NCBI GenBank assembly: GCA_049642465.1
Contig: JBAROV010000053.1
Location: forward strand, 1 to 57,624
DNA: 57,624 nt
Source: CAWDPQ01 sp049642465
Lineage (GTDB): Bacteria > Acidobacteriota > Vicinamibacteria > Vicinamibacterales > 2-12-FULL-66-21
Direction of reading: 5' to 3'
Position 1 is the first letter of the stretch, and each line of letters begins with the position of its first letter. Below, in pieces: positions 23,568 through 31,344 of the stretch. Below the pieces are notes generated by a model. It was not told the DNA's origin and searched no databases. It saw only the letters and a program-made list of their open reading frames with translations. Position numbers and translations under genes: made by a program.

Positions 23568-23738
23568 TTACCCCGGGCTCTCACCGCTCTTTGCCTCGCT
23601 GTCTTCCTTCGCTCGGCGATCTGCCTCACGCAACGCCAGCGTGGAACGCGCAAGGGTTTCGAGGATCGGCTTCAACCCCGCAAGGCCTCGACTTTCAGCA
23701 TCAGCGATCGCAGCGGCGAGCCATGACTCAACCGTCAT
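23568..23738 (-). CDS. Small helical protein upstream of amidase (56 aa)
   Basis: Translates to MTVESWLAAAIADAESRGL and ends SEAKSGESPG, all predicted helix with heptad character. The stop is 3 nt before the amidase start, implying one transcript. Its position and length recall GatC-type accessory subunits that bind amidases, but sequence similarity was not confirmed. The reading frame is clean with good codon use and the arrangement is tight, so the gene is likely real although shorter than typical annotation cut-offs. Confidence 0.62.
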   Translation of the reverse strand: MTVESWLAAAIADAESRGLAGLKPILETLARSTLALREADRRAKEDSEAKSGESPG

Positions 23739-23762
23739 CTGATAATGACTCCATTCGAAGGT

Positions 23763-24434
23763 TCAAAACGTCAGCGTGCCCCGCAGGGTGATCGGCACCG
23801 TGAAGAACCGATGTTCCATGGGTTCGACGAGGCGGTTCCAGGCGAACTTGACCGACAGGTCCACGCCAAACGGTCCGCTGCTCACACCACCGCCTCCTTC
23901 AGCGAAGTATCGTCGCCCGCCCTCTGGGTGTCCGGTGATCTTCCCGAGGCCACCCAGGACAAACGCGTGACTGCCAAGTCCCCAGCCGGCGGACCTGTCT
24001 GCGACGTAGACACCAATCGACGCATCGAACGATCGCGCATCGGTGAGCGCATAGGAGCCAAATGGCGCGGGCCCGACAAACGCCAGGCGAATCTGTGGAA
24101 GGGGTTCGATACTGCCGCGCAGAGCCAGCGTCGGCCCGACGTTCATGCCGAGTGGATACAGCGTGACCGAAAGGCCCTGTTGCCGGCGGGAGAACTCGAG
24201 CACGTCAATGAGCGTGGTGTCGTTGCGGGTGCGGTATTCGTACGATTCGGCCTGAGTGCTGGCAACCTCTTCGCCGAGAAAGTCCTCGAGCGGGAACTTG
24301 GCAAAGTGAAGCGGTTGAGTATAGTGCCAGTCGTAGCTGACGGTGATGAAATGCCGGCGTCCAGATGTCTGCGCCGCAACCGACGCCGCAAACGCAAGCT
24401 GCAGCACGAGCAGAAAACAGATGCGAGACCGCAC
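23763..24434 (-). CDS. Outer-membrane beta-barrel-like protein
   Basis: A 223-residue secreted protein. From the GTG at 24434 it has an ideal signal peptide (VRSRICFLLVLQLAFAASVAAQ). The mature part is rich in alternating strands (FITVSYDWHYTQ, GLSVTLYPLGMNVGPTLALR, FGVDLSVKFAWN) and ends in LRGTLTF; the terminal Phe is typical of the beta-signal recognised by BAM. Length fits an 8-10-stranded barrel. Using ATG codons further upstream would overlap the divergent alcohol dehydrogenase, whose start is only 22 nt away, so the GTG is preferred. Substrate or role unknown. Confidence 0.72.
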   Translation of the reverse strand: MRSRICFLLVLQLAFAASVAAQTSGRRHFITVSYDWHYTQPLHFAKFPLEDFLGEEVASTQAESYEYRTRNDTTLIDVLEFSRRQQGLSVTLYPLGMNVGPTLALRGSIEPLPQIRLAFVGPAPFGSYALTDARSFDASIGVYVADRSAGWGLGSHAFVLGGLGKITGHPEGGRRYFAEGGGGVSSGPFGVDLSVKFAWNRLVEPMEHRFFTVPITLRGTLTF

Positions 24435-24456
24435 GATCCAAGGGTAACGTACGACT

Positions 24457-25569
24457 GTGAGTCGTCGCATCCTTGCGGCTGTCATGGTCGCCCCGCGGCA
24501 GTCAATCGAGATTCGCGAGTTCGAGTCACCCGAGCTTCCCCCCGGCGCCGCACTTCTCCGCACCGAGCGTTCCGAAGTGTGCGGCACCGACGTGCACCTC
24601 TGGCACGGGCGGCTTTCGGGGGTGCCCTATCCAATTATTCCGGGTCACATCTCCACCGGCACACTCGAATCCATTCGGGGACCAGTTGTCGGTTTGGACG
24701 GCACGATACTTCGGGAAGGGGACCGGGCGGTATTCTTCGACGTCCACCGCACGTGCGGTCGATGTCGCGCCTGCACGGTTCATCGAACACCTACTCGATG
24801 CCGTGCGAGGCGCGTGTACGGTATTACCGACTCGGCGGCGGAGGGCCTCTTCGGCGGCTGGGCTGAAGCCGTGTACCTCGAGCCGCGTGTGTCAATCGCC
24901 AAGCTTCCCGATCGTGTGACGTTTGACGATTACATCGGCGGCGGCTGCGGGTTGCTGACCGCCGTTCATATCCTCGAACGCGCGTCGCTCTGTCCCGGCG
25001 ACCGCGTTCTGGTGCAGGGCATTGGTGCAGTGGGGTTGAGCGCCATTGCACTTGCGCACCTTGGTGGCGCATCCCTGGTGCTCGCCATTGGCGCTCCACG
25101 GCATCGAATCGATCTCGCCGTCCGAATGGGAGCGGATCGAGTATTCGATCTCGATTTGACGACCGCACCCGAACGGCTGGAGCAGGTGCGGTCGCTCACC
25201 GACGGTGAGGGCGTGGATGTCGTGATCGAAGCGGCGGGATCACCCAGGGCAGTCGAGGAAGGTCTCACGCTCGTGCGTGACGGTGGCCGCTACGTGATTG
25301 CAGGACACTACACGGATACCGGCCCCAGTTCCATCAATGCGCATCAGCACATCAACCGCAAGCACCTCGAGATTCGTGGTTGCTGGGGCAGCGAGGCAGG
25401 CCACTTTCTGCGAGCGCTGCGTCTGCTGGAACGGCACGCGTCAGCGGTGCCATGGCGTGAGATTGGCGGGCGGACCTACGGTTTGAACCGTCTCAATGAG
25501 GCGTTGGCGGATACCGAGGCGCTGAGAGTCACGAAGGCGCTCGTGGATCCGCACGCACACACGCACTGA
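24457..25569 (+). CDS. Zinc-binding alcohol dehydrogenase-like protein
   Basis: A 370-residue medium-chain dehydrogenase. Zinc-site signs: EVCGTDVHLWHG with the catalytic Cys, PGHISTG where the usual GHE motif has Ile instead of Glu, and a structural cysteine cluster CGRCRAC. The Rossmann motif is VQGIGAVGLSAI. It shares an operon with pyk and nhaA by overlapping stop/start. Start is a GTG in a 22-nt divergent region; a signal for export is absent. Substrate not predictable; similarity is to sorbitol/threonine-type dehydrogenases. Confidence 0.85.
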   Translation: MSRRILAAVMVAPRQSIEIREFESPELPPGAALLRTERSEVCGTDVHLWHGRLSGVPYPIIPGHISTGTLESIRGPVVGLDGTILREGDRAVFFDVHRTCGRCRACTVHRTPTRCRARRVYGITDSAAEGLFGGWAEAVYLEPRVSIAKLPDRVTFDDYIGGGCGLLTAVHILERASLCPGDRVLVQGIGAVGLSAIALAHLGGASLVLAIGAPRHRIDLAVRMGADRVFDLDLTTAPERLEQVRSLTDGEGVDVVIEAAGSPRAVEEGLTLVRDGGRYVIAGHYTDTGPSSINAHQHINRKHLEIRGCWGSEAGHFLRALRLLERHASAVPWREIGGRTYGLNRLNEALADTEALRVTKALVDPHAHTH

Positions 25570-26966
25570 TGCGGCGAACCAAAATCATCGCGACCACGGG
25601 ACCGGCGAGCGAATCGGAAGAGATCCTCGGAAAGCTCCTTGCCGCCGGCGTTGACGTGTTTCGCTTGAACTTCTCCCACGGCACGTACGCCTCCCATCGC
25701 GAGGCATGCCACCGCATCCGCAGACTCGCGGCAGCGTCAGGACGGCACGTCGCCATCATGCAGGATCTCAGCGGCCCAAAAATCCGCACCGGTCCTGTCG
25801 AGGGCCCGCCGATCGAGCTGGTCGAAGGAGCCGAACTTCGCATCGCTGCCGGGGACCGACCCGGAGACTCACAGCGTGTCTTTACCCCCTATGCGGAACT
25901 GATTCGTTCGGCGCGTCCCGGCGATCGATTGCTGCTCGACGATGGGCGGATTGAATTGCGGGTAGTCCGCTCGGAGGACGCGGAACTTGTGACGGCCGTA
26001 GCGGCTGGCGGTGCGCTGGCTGGGCACAAAGGGATCAATGCGCCAGGCGTGGCGTTGCCAGAATCTGCACTCACGACGAAGGACGAGCAGGACCTGCGCT
26101 TCGGCCTCGAGCTTGGCGTCGATTGGATTGCGCTCAGCTTCGTCCAGACCGCGGAGGATGTCCGGCGTGCGCGGGAATTGATCGACGCGGCGGGCAAGCG
26201 TGTTCCGCTCGTGGCAAAAATCGAACGCCCCCGGGCAGTGAGGAATCTGCACGAGATTCTCGATGAGGCGCAGGCCGTGATGGTCGCACGCGGCGATTTG
26301 GGACTCGAGATGCCCCTCGAGCAGGTGCCGCGTGTGCAAAAGGAGATCATCAGGACGGCGAGAATGCTCGGGAAACCCGCGATCGTTGCCACACAGGTGC
26401 TGGAGTCGATGCGGACCGAACCGCGCCCGACCCGGGCGGAAGTCAGCGATGCCGCGAATGCCGTGGACGAAGGAGCCGACGCGATCATGTTGACCGGCGA
26501 AACGGCAGCCGGCGCGTATCCAGTCCGCGCGGTCGAGACGCTCGATCGCGTCATCCGCGAAGCGGAAACGCTTCCGTCCGTGGATCGCATTCTTCCCGTG
26601 ATCGATCCGATGGAGAGCCTTCACGGGCGGGCGCTGTGCGAGGCAGCCGTGACACTTTCCGCCGCCGGCCACGCGGACGCCATCGTCGCCGTCACGCACG
26701 AGGGAAAAACCGCGCGTCTCCTTTCCGCGCTTCGGCCGCCAGCGCCGGTCTTTGCGGTCACCGCTCGCCCCGATGTGGCGGGCGAGCTGGCGATGTTCTG
26801 GGGACTGTATCCGCTGATAACATCGAAACGTGAGGCCGAAGCTATCGAGCGTTGCCTTCTGGATCGCGGCCTGATGCCTCCCGGTTCGACAGTTGTGTTC
26901 GTCAATGTGAGTCCCGACCTCGACCGCGTCGATGCGAACTTTCTGAACGTGCAGAAAATCGGATGA
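25569..26966 (+). CDS. pyk: Pyruvate kinase
   Basis: A 465-residue enzyme converting phosphoenolpyruvate and ADP to pyruvate and ATP. Motifs: TTGPASES near the N-terminus, FRLNFSHGTY, the K+/Mg2+-binding IERPRAVRNLHEIL with signature VARGDLGLEMP, and ATQVLESM followed by AVDEGADAIMLTGETAAGAYP. The C-terminal allosteric domain is present (AVTHEGKTARLLSALRP). The start ATG overlaps the dehydrogenase stop (TGATG) and its stop overlaps the nhaA start. Confidence 0.96.
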   Translation: MRRTKIIATTGPASESEEILGKLLAAGVDVFRLNFSHGTYASHREACHRIRRLAAASGRHVAIMQDLSGPKIRTGPVEGPPIELVEGAELRIAAGDRPGDSQRVFTPYAELIRSARPGDRLLLDDGRIELRVVRSEDAELVTAVAAGGALAGHKGINAPGVALPESALTTKDEQDLRFGLELGVDWIALSFVQTAEDVRRARELIDAAGKRVPLVAKIERPRAVRNLHEILDEAQAVMVARGDLGLEMPLEQVPRVQKEIIRTARMLGKPAIVATQVLESMRTEPRPTRAEVSDAANAVDEGADAIMLTGETAAGAYPVRAVETLDRVIREAETLPSVDRILPVIDPMESLHGRALCEAAVTLSAAGHADAIVAVTHEGKTARLLSALRPPAPVFAVTARPDVAGELAMFWGLYPLITSKREAEAIERCLLDRGLMPPGSTVVFVNVSPDLDRVDANFLNVQKIG

Positions 26967-28117
26967 ACCCGGCGGCAAAAGTGAGGCGGGGCGGTTTCCG
27001 CCACTGGTGGAGCTTTGTCATCGACAACTCCGTCCTGCTCATCGCAGGCGCGGTGACGGCACTCGTGTGGGCCAACGTCTCGCTTTCAACCTACGAATCG
27101 TTCGCGCATGCGATGCACTTCGCGGTGAACGACATCGGCATGGTCTTCTTCTTTGCGCTCGCGACAAAAGAGATCGTCGAGGCGACGCTGCCCGGTGGCG
27201 CGCTTGCGTCTCCGCGAGAGGCAGGCGTGCCCGTTCTCGCCGCCATTGGCGGGATGGCACTGCCGGCCACCTTGTACGTCGTGCAGGCCCAGGCGATCGG
27301 GAGGACGGATCTCGTCCCTGGATGGGCCATCCCGTGCGCGACCGATATCGCGTTCTCGTACCTGGCCGCGCGTCTCATCTTTCGCGCCGGACATCCGGCG
27401 ATCCCGTTTCTGCTTCTGCTCGCCATCGCGGATGATGCGCTCGGACTCATCATCCTCGCGCTGTTTTACCCGAGCGGTCCGCTGTCGTTTTCGCGGTTCG
27501 CCCTCTTCATGGGCCTGGCTGTCGTCGCGGCGCTGGTCCTCAGACGTCGCCGCGTGCGCAACTTCTGGGCCTATTCAGTTGTCGCGGGCGGACTGTCGTG
27601 GTTGGGGCTGTACTTGGGGGGTTTTCATCCGGCGCTCGCCCTCGTTCCGATTCTGCCCTTCATGCCGCACGAGCATCGAGACCTCGGCATCTTCGATCCG
27701 CGCGAGCACGGTTTGCCGGACACGATGAACCGGTTCGAACGATGGTGGAAGGTGCCGGTCCAGCTCATCCTTTTTTTCTTCGGTCTGGTGAACGCCGGTG
27801 TCCCCGTGTCGAGCATCGGCGCGGGCACGTGGGTGGTCTTGTCGTCGCTCGTGCTGGGGAAACCGCTCGGTATTCTGCTCTTCACCTATGCAGGCGTGAC
27901 GCTCGGGCTCCGCGCCCCTGGCGGCCTCAAATATCGCGACACATTCGTGCTCGGCATCGTGGCCGGCATCGGCTTCACGGTGGCCTTGTTCTTCGCGACC
28001 GCCTCGTTCGAACCGGGCGTGGCATTGGACGAAGCAAAGATGGGCGCTCTCTTGAGCTTCGTTGCCGCTCCGCTGGCGATTGTGATCGGCCGATCAATGG
28101 GGTTGCGGCGACGGTGA
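26963..28117 (+). CDS. nhaA: Na+/H+ antiporter NhaA
   Basis: A 384-residue 12-helix antiporter exporting sodium in exchange for protons. The CATDIAFSY motif holds Asp128 and LAIADDALGLIIL holds Asp157 and Asp158; these correspond to Asp133, Asp163 and Asp164 of E. coli NhaA. The ATG at 26963 overlaps the pyk stop; the longer ORF back to 26852 lies in pyk. Co-transcription with pyk is unusual and possibly fortuitous. Confidence 0.95.
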   Translation: MNPAAKVRRGGFRHWWSFVIDNSVLLIAGAVTALVWANVSLSTYESFAHAMHFAVNDIGMVFFFALATKEIVEATLPGGALASPREAGVPVLAAIGGMALPATLYVVQAQAIGRTDLVPGWAIPCATDIAFSYLAARLIFRAGHPAIPFLLLLAIADDALGLIILALFYPSGPLSFSRFALFMGLAVVAALVLRRRRVRNFWAYSVVAGGLSWLGLYLGGFHPALALVPILPFMPHEHRDLGIFDPREHGLPDTMNRFERWWKVPVQLILFFFGLVNAGVPVSSIGAGTWVVLSSLVLGKPLGILLFTYAGVTLGLRAPGGLKYRDTFVLGIVAGIGFTVALFFATASFEPGVALDEAKMGALLSFVAAPLAIVIGRSMGLRRR

Positions 28118-28120
28118 GTC

Positions 28121-28247
28121 GTCTCTAGTCTCTAGTCTCTGGTCTCTGGTCTCTGGTCAAGACTGAGAGACCAAGACCAAAGACCAAAGACCGGAGACCA
28201 GAGACCGAAGACCGAAGACCGAAGACCGAAGACCGAAGACCAGAGAC
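28121..28247. repeat. Inverted heptamer arrays GTCTCTG / GACCGAA
   Basis: Left arm 28121-28155: five units GTCTCTA or GTCTCTG. Right arm 28169-28247: eleven units, mostly GACCAAA, GACCGAA or GACCAGA, with five GACCGAA in a row. The arms are near reverse complements, so the segment could form a very long imperfect hairpin between nhaA and the ferritin-like transporter gene. Confidence 0.85.
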
Positions 28248-28253
28248 TGCATT

Positions 28254-29366
28254 ATGACTGAGCCCCTCGTCGCCGACGAGACCTGGGACGAACACTACAC
28301 CGACGAGCGCGACGCCGCGTACCTGTATGGAGCGCTCGCGGAAATCGAAAAGGATCCCGAGCGGCGTCAGCTGTTCGAGCGCCTGGCGGTTGTCGAGGAC
28401 CGCCACGCACAGCGCTGGGAGGAGCTCTTTCGCGAGAGTGGTCGTCGCTTGCCGTCGTACTCGACGGCCTTCCGAACGCGGGCATTGGCCTGGCTCGCGC
28501 GCCAGTTCGGCACCTCGCTGGTGCTGCCGCTGATGCTGGCGGAAGAAGGGCGCGAGGTTCAGGCATACCTCGGGATGGCACGCCACGCGACCCACAAGAC
28601 GACGCACAAGGCGGCGGTCGATATTGCGGCTGACTCCGCCGTTCACGCGCGTGAGCTGTCCGAGCTGATGGGCCGCGAAGGGGAGCCCTGGCATACCGGC
28701 GGCAGCGGCGGCTACCTGCGGAGTCTGGTCTATGGCTTCAACGATGGGCTCACGGCAAATTTCGGGCTCGTGGCTGGCGTCATCGGCGCCGACGTGGCCC
28801 CGCACATCGTGCTCATCAGCGGGGTGGCCGGCGCACTGGCCGACGCGCTGTCGATGGGATCCAGCGGGTTTCTTGCGGCAAAGAGTGAAGCGGAAGTGCA
28901 GGCGCACCAGATCGAGATGGAACGGTACGAGATGCGCCTCATGCCGGATCTCGAAGAAGACGAACTGGCGGTGATCTATGAGTCCAAGGGGCTCACGCCG
29001 GAACGTGCTCGCGAGACCGCGAAGGCGATGATGAAGGATCCCGCGCAGGCGCTCGACGCGATGGTCCGCGAGGAGCTGAACATCCATCCGGCCGAACTCG
29101 CGCCGCTCAAGGACGGACTGGTCACGGGTGCGGCGACCGCGGTTGGGGCGTTCATTCCCATCGCGCCGTTCTTCGCGCTTGAATTCTGGCCGGCCGTCTG
29201 GACGTCGCTCGCGATCAGCATGCTCGCGCACTTCGGAATCGGTGCGGCGCGCAGTCTCTTCACGGGCCGCGGCGTGTGGGCCAGTGGAAGAGACATGTTT
29301 ATTGTCGGCTTTGGCGTGGCGGCCGTCGGTTACGTGATTGGTGAGTTGCTCACCCGATTCTTCTGA
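28254..29366 (+). CDS. Ferritin-like domain fused to VIT1/CCC1 metal transporter (MbfA-like)
   Basis: A 370-residue two-part protein. The N-terminal helical part (about residues 11-150) has ExxH-type diiron ligands (VVEDRH at residues 46-51, and acidic helices around GALAEIEKD and EEGREVQAYLG) as in erythrin/rubrerythrin. The C-terminal part has the VIT1/CCC1 helices GYLRSLVYGFNDGLTANFGL, GVAGALADALSMGSSGFLA and AATAVGAFIPIAPFFALEF, followed by FGVAAVGYVIGELL. This is the layout of MbfA, a membrane ferritin that exports or detoxifies iron. No signal peptide; inner membrane. It follows the heptamer hairpin, where it lacks a clear promoter. Confidence 0.86.
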   Translation: MTEPLVADETWDEHYTDERDAAYLYGALAEIEKDPERRQLFERLAVVEDRHAQRWEELFRESGRRLPSYSTAFRTRALAWLARQFGTSLVLPLMLAEEGREVQAYLGMARHATHKTTHKAAVDIAADSAVHARELSELMGREGEPWHTGGSGGYLRSLVYGFNDGLTANFGLVAGVIGADVAPHIVLISGVAGALADALSMGSSGFLAAKSEAEVQAHQIEMERYEMRLMPDLEEDELAVIYESKGLTPERARETAKAMMKDPAQALDAMVREELNIHPAELAPLKDGLVTGAATAVGAFIPIAPFFALEFWPAVWTSLAISMLAHFGIGAARSLFTGRGVWASGRDMFIVGFGVAAVGYVIGELLTRFF

Positions 29367-29372
29367 CGCCGT

Positions 29373-29825
29373 TCATTTAGCCCGGCGAAGCGATTGCGCG
29401 TAAGCCACCACGGCCCAAATCTGCTCTTGCGTCAGTTCCTCTTTGAAGGCCGGCATCTTCGGCTTGCGACGGCCGTTCGAGACCTTGTGGAAGACCACGC
29501 CGTCGGGGTTCCGTGCGGCGCGCTTGGCGACCGTCAGATCCATGTCGCCCATCGCATCCGGATCGGCGTCGGGACCATCGCCCAATCCGCCGGGACCATG
29601 GCAACGCTCGCACTTGTCTTTGAAAACAGCTTTGCCCGTGGCGAGCACTTTCTCGTCAACCGTCAGCGGACTCTTCAGCGTGTCTGCCTCCGGCGGGATC
29701 TGCCATCCAGATGGGTTTGGCTTGGCTGGTGCCGACTGCGCGAAGAGTTTCGGCGCATTGCTCGCAGCCACCACAGCCAGGCACAGCGCGATGAGCGTGA
29801 GCATCACTCGAGATTGACGGACCAT
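29373..29825 (-). CDS. Periplasmic mono-heme cytochrome c
   Basis: A 150-residue protein from the ATG at 29825, chosen because GGAG lies 6 nt upstream; the ORF to 29915 adds an unlikely N-terminus. The signal peptide is VMLTLIALCLAVVAASNA. A single heme site CERCH is at residues 72-76, and KPKMP supplies the axial Met124. Length and GPGGLGDGP loop fit a class I cytochrome c, likely an electron carrier of a periplasmic chain. It converges with the VIT1 gene by 6 nt. Confidence 0.88.
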   Translation of the reverse strand: MVRQSRVMLTLIALCLAVVAASNAPKLFAQSAPAKPNPSGWQIPPEADTLKSPLTVDEKVLATGKAVFKDKCERCHGPGGLGDGPDADPDAMGDMDLTVAKRAARNPDGVVFHKVSNGRRKPKMPAFKEELTQEQIWAVVAYAQSLRRAK

Positions 29826-29877
29826 CAACATCTCCACGTAACCCTTCGACCGCAGCTCAGGTTCGCCTCCAGCGGCG

Positions 29878-29904
29878 TTGAGAGCGACTTGAAAATGATA
29901 CAGT
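29878..29904 (+). promoter_or_regulatory. Candidate promoter of LOG-family gene
   Basis: TTGAGA at 29878-29883 and TACAGT at 29899-29904, spacer 15 nt. The ATG is at 29914, so the mRNA would start about 3 nt before it. Confidence 0.35.
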
Positions 29905-29913
29905 TTTTTCAGC

Positions 29914-30774
29914 ATGAATGAGCAGCCGCTCGCGTATCACAATCCTGAGTTTCTCGAGAGCACCGACGCCAGACCGATCCGCATCCTCGCCGAGTATTTG
30001 GATCCATTGCGCCGGTTTCGAAAAGAGAACATCCAGGATACCGTCGTGTTTTTTGGATCGGCGCGCGTGCATAGCCGACAGGAGGCACAACGCCAGCTGA
30101 AAGTGCTTCAGCAGAAGCGGGGGCGCAAGCCGGCGGATCACGCGCTGCTGCTCAAGAGGAGCCGCAAGGCGCTCGAATGGTCGCGCTACTACGAGGAAGC
30201 CCGTGAGTTGGCCCACATGCTGACCGAATGGAGCTTGGCGCTCGAGGAACCGCGGCGGAGATTTGTGGTCTGCTCTGGCGGTGGGCCCGGCATCATGGAG
30301 GCGGCAAACCGCGGGGCGAGCGAGGCGGGCGGCAAAACGATAGGACTCAATATTCGACTGCCGTTCGAGCAGGGTCCGAACCGCTACATCACGCCCGGTC
30401 TGCACTTCGAATTCCATTACTTCTTCATGCGCAAGTTCTGGTTCGCGTACCTGGCCAAGGCGTTGGTCATTTTCCCGGGCGGGTTTGGCACGCTGGACGA
30501 GATGTTCGAGATCCTGACGCTCGCGCAAACCAGGAAGCTCTCGAAGAAGTTGCTGGTGATTCTGTACGGCAGCGAATATTGGAATGAAGTGTTCGACCTC
30601 AAGCCGCTAGCAGAATGGGGTGCAATATCCGATGCGGACTTGGACCTTCTGTGCCGTGTCGATTCGGCGGAACATGGCTTCGAGGAGTTGAAGAAGCATC
30701 TGATCGCTCACCATATGGCGCCGCAAACGGTTCAGGAGACGGTGGCGCCGGGGATTGCCAAAACGCGAGGGTGA
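29914..30774 (+). CDS. LOG family (TIGR00730-like) nucleoside 5'-monophosphate phosphoribohydrolase-like
   Basis: A 286-residue Rossmann-like protein. The signature PGGFGTLDEMFE is present, along with VVCSGGGPGIMEAANRGA; these form the nucleotide-phosphate site of LOG/lysine-decarboxylase-like proteins that release ribose 5-phosphate from nucleotides. An N-terminal extension (residues 1-110) is longer than in minimal LOG proteins. Cytoplasmic; no signal. A short spacer separates it from the DinB gene. Confidence 0.85.
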   Translation: MNEQPLAYHNPEFLESTDARPIRILAEYLDPLRRFRKENIQDTVVFFGSARVHSRQEAQRQLKVLQQKRGRKPADHALLLKRSRKALEWSRYYEEARELAHMLTEWSLALEEPRRRFVVCSGGGPGIMEAANRGASEAGGKTIGLNIRLPFEQGPNRYITPGLHFEFHYFFMRKFWFAYLAKALVIFPGGFGTLDEMFEILTLAQTRKLSKKLLVILYGSEYWNEVFDLKPLAEWGAISDADLDLLCRVDSAEHGFEELKKHLIAHHMAPQTVQETVAPGIAKTRG

Positions 30775-30793
30775 TACACCAGGTGCCTGACCG

Positions 30794-30814
30794 CCGTGGC
30801 CCTGGCGAAGGCGG
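30794..30814. repeat. Second dispersed repeat type, CCGTGGCCCTGGCGAAGGCGG
   Basis: This 21-nt string shares GGCGAAGGCGG and CCGTGG with 2781-2795 (CCGTGGCGAAGGCGG). It lies in the 64-nt gap between the LOG gene and the DinB gene. Two copies in the window are weak evidence for a family. Confidence 0.35.
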
Positions 30815-30838
30815 GCGACGTGCGAGAGTGGAGGGATC

Positions 30839-31321
30839 ATGGAACAGCAGGAGCGAGACAAACTCATCGAGCAATACCGCGACGGTTATGCCGCCATCGC
30901 GGAGGCCTTGCTCAAAGCGACAGACGAAGAACTGGATGGCCGTCCCGGCCCGGGAAAGTGGTCGGCGCGAGAGATCGTGCATCATCTGGCCGACAGCGAA
31001 ATGACCGCGGCGATCCGGCTTCGCCGGCTACTGGCCGAAGATCGTCCCGAGATCAAAGGCTACGACCAGGACGAGTACGCGAGACGGCTCCATTACGACC
31101 GTCCTCACGAGATCTCGCTCGAACTGTTCAAGTACGTCAGGGACTCGACGGCCGAGCTGCTCGAGCGGATGTCGCCGTCCGACTGGCAGCGCGAGGGCAC
31201 TCACAGCGAAGTCGGGCGGTATACGCCTGAAACGTGGCTGAAGATCTACGCCCAGCACGCGCACAAGCATGCGCTGCAGATTCGGGCCGCACGAGACGCG
31301 GCGAGAAAGCAGACCGTCTGA
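30839..31321 (+). CDS. DinB-like four-helix metal protein
   Basis: A 160-residue DinB/YfiT superfamily protein. The metal-binding histidines are HHLADSE at residues 48-54 and HAHKHALQI near residue 143, which with one more ligand bind a divalent metal. Many DinB-fold proteins act as bacillithiol or mycothiol S-transferases; the cofactor here is unknown. The start is supported by GGAGG 5 nt upstream. Cytoplasmic; no partner evident. Confidence 0.82.
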   Translation: MEQQERDKLIEQYRDGYAAIAEALLKATDEELDGRPGPGKWSAREIVHHLADSEMTAAIRLRRLLAEDRPEIKGYDQDEYARRLHYDRPHEISLELFKYVRDSTAELLERMSPSDWQREGTHSEVGRYTPETWLKIYAQHAHKHALQIRAARDAARKQTV

Positions 31322-31344
31322 CGAGTTCCTGCCCGCCGCGCGGC

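Noticed and set aside
28121..28247. CRISPR array
   Set aside because: Units are 7 nt with no spacers and no cas genes nearby.
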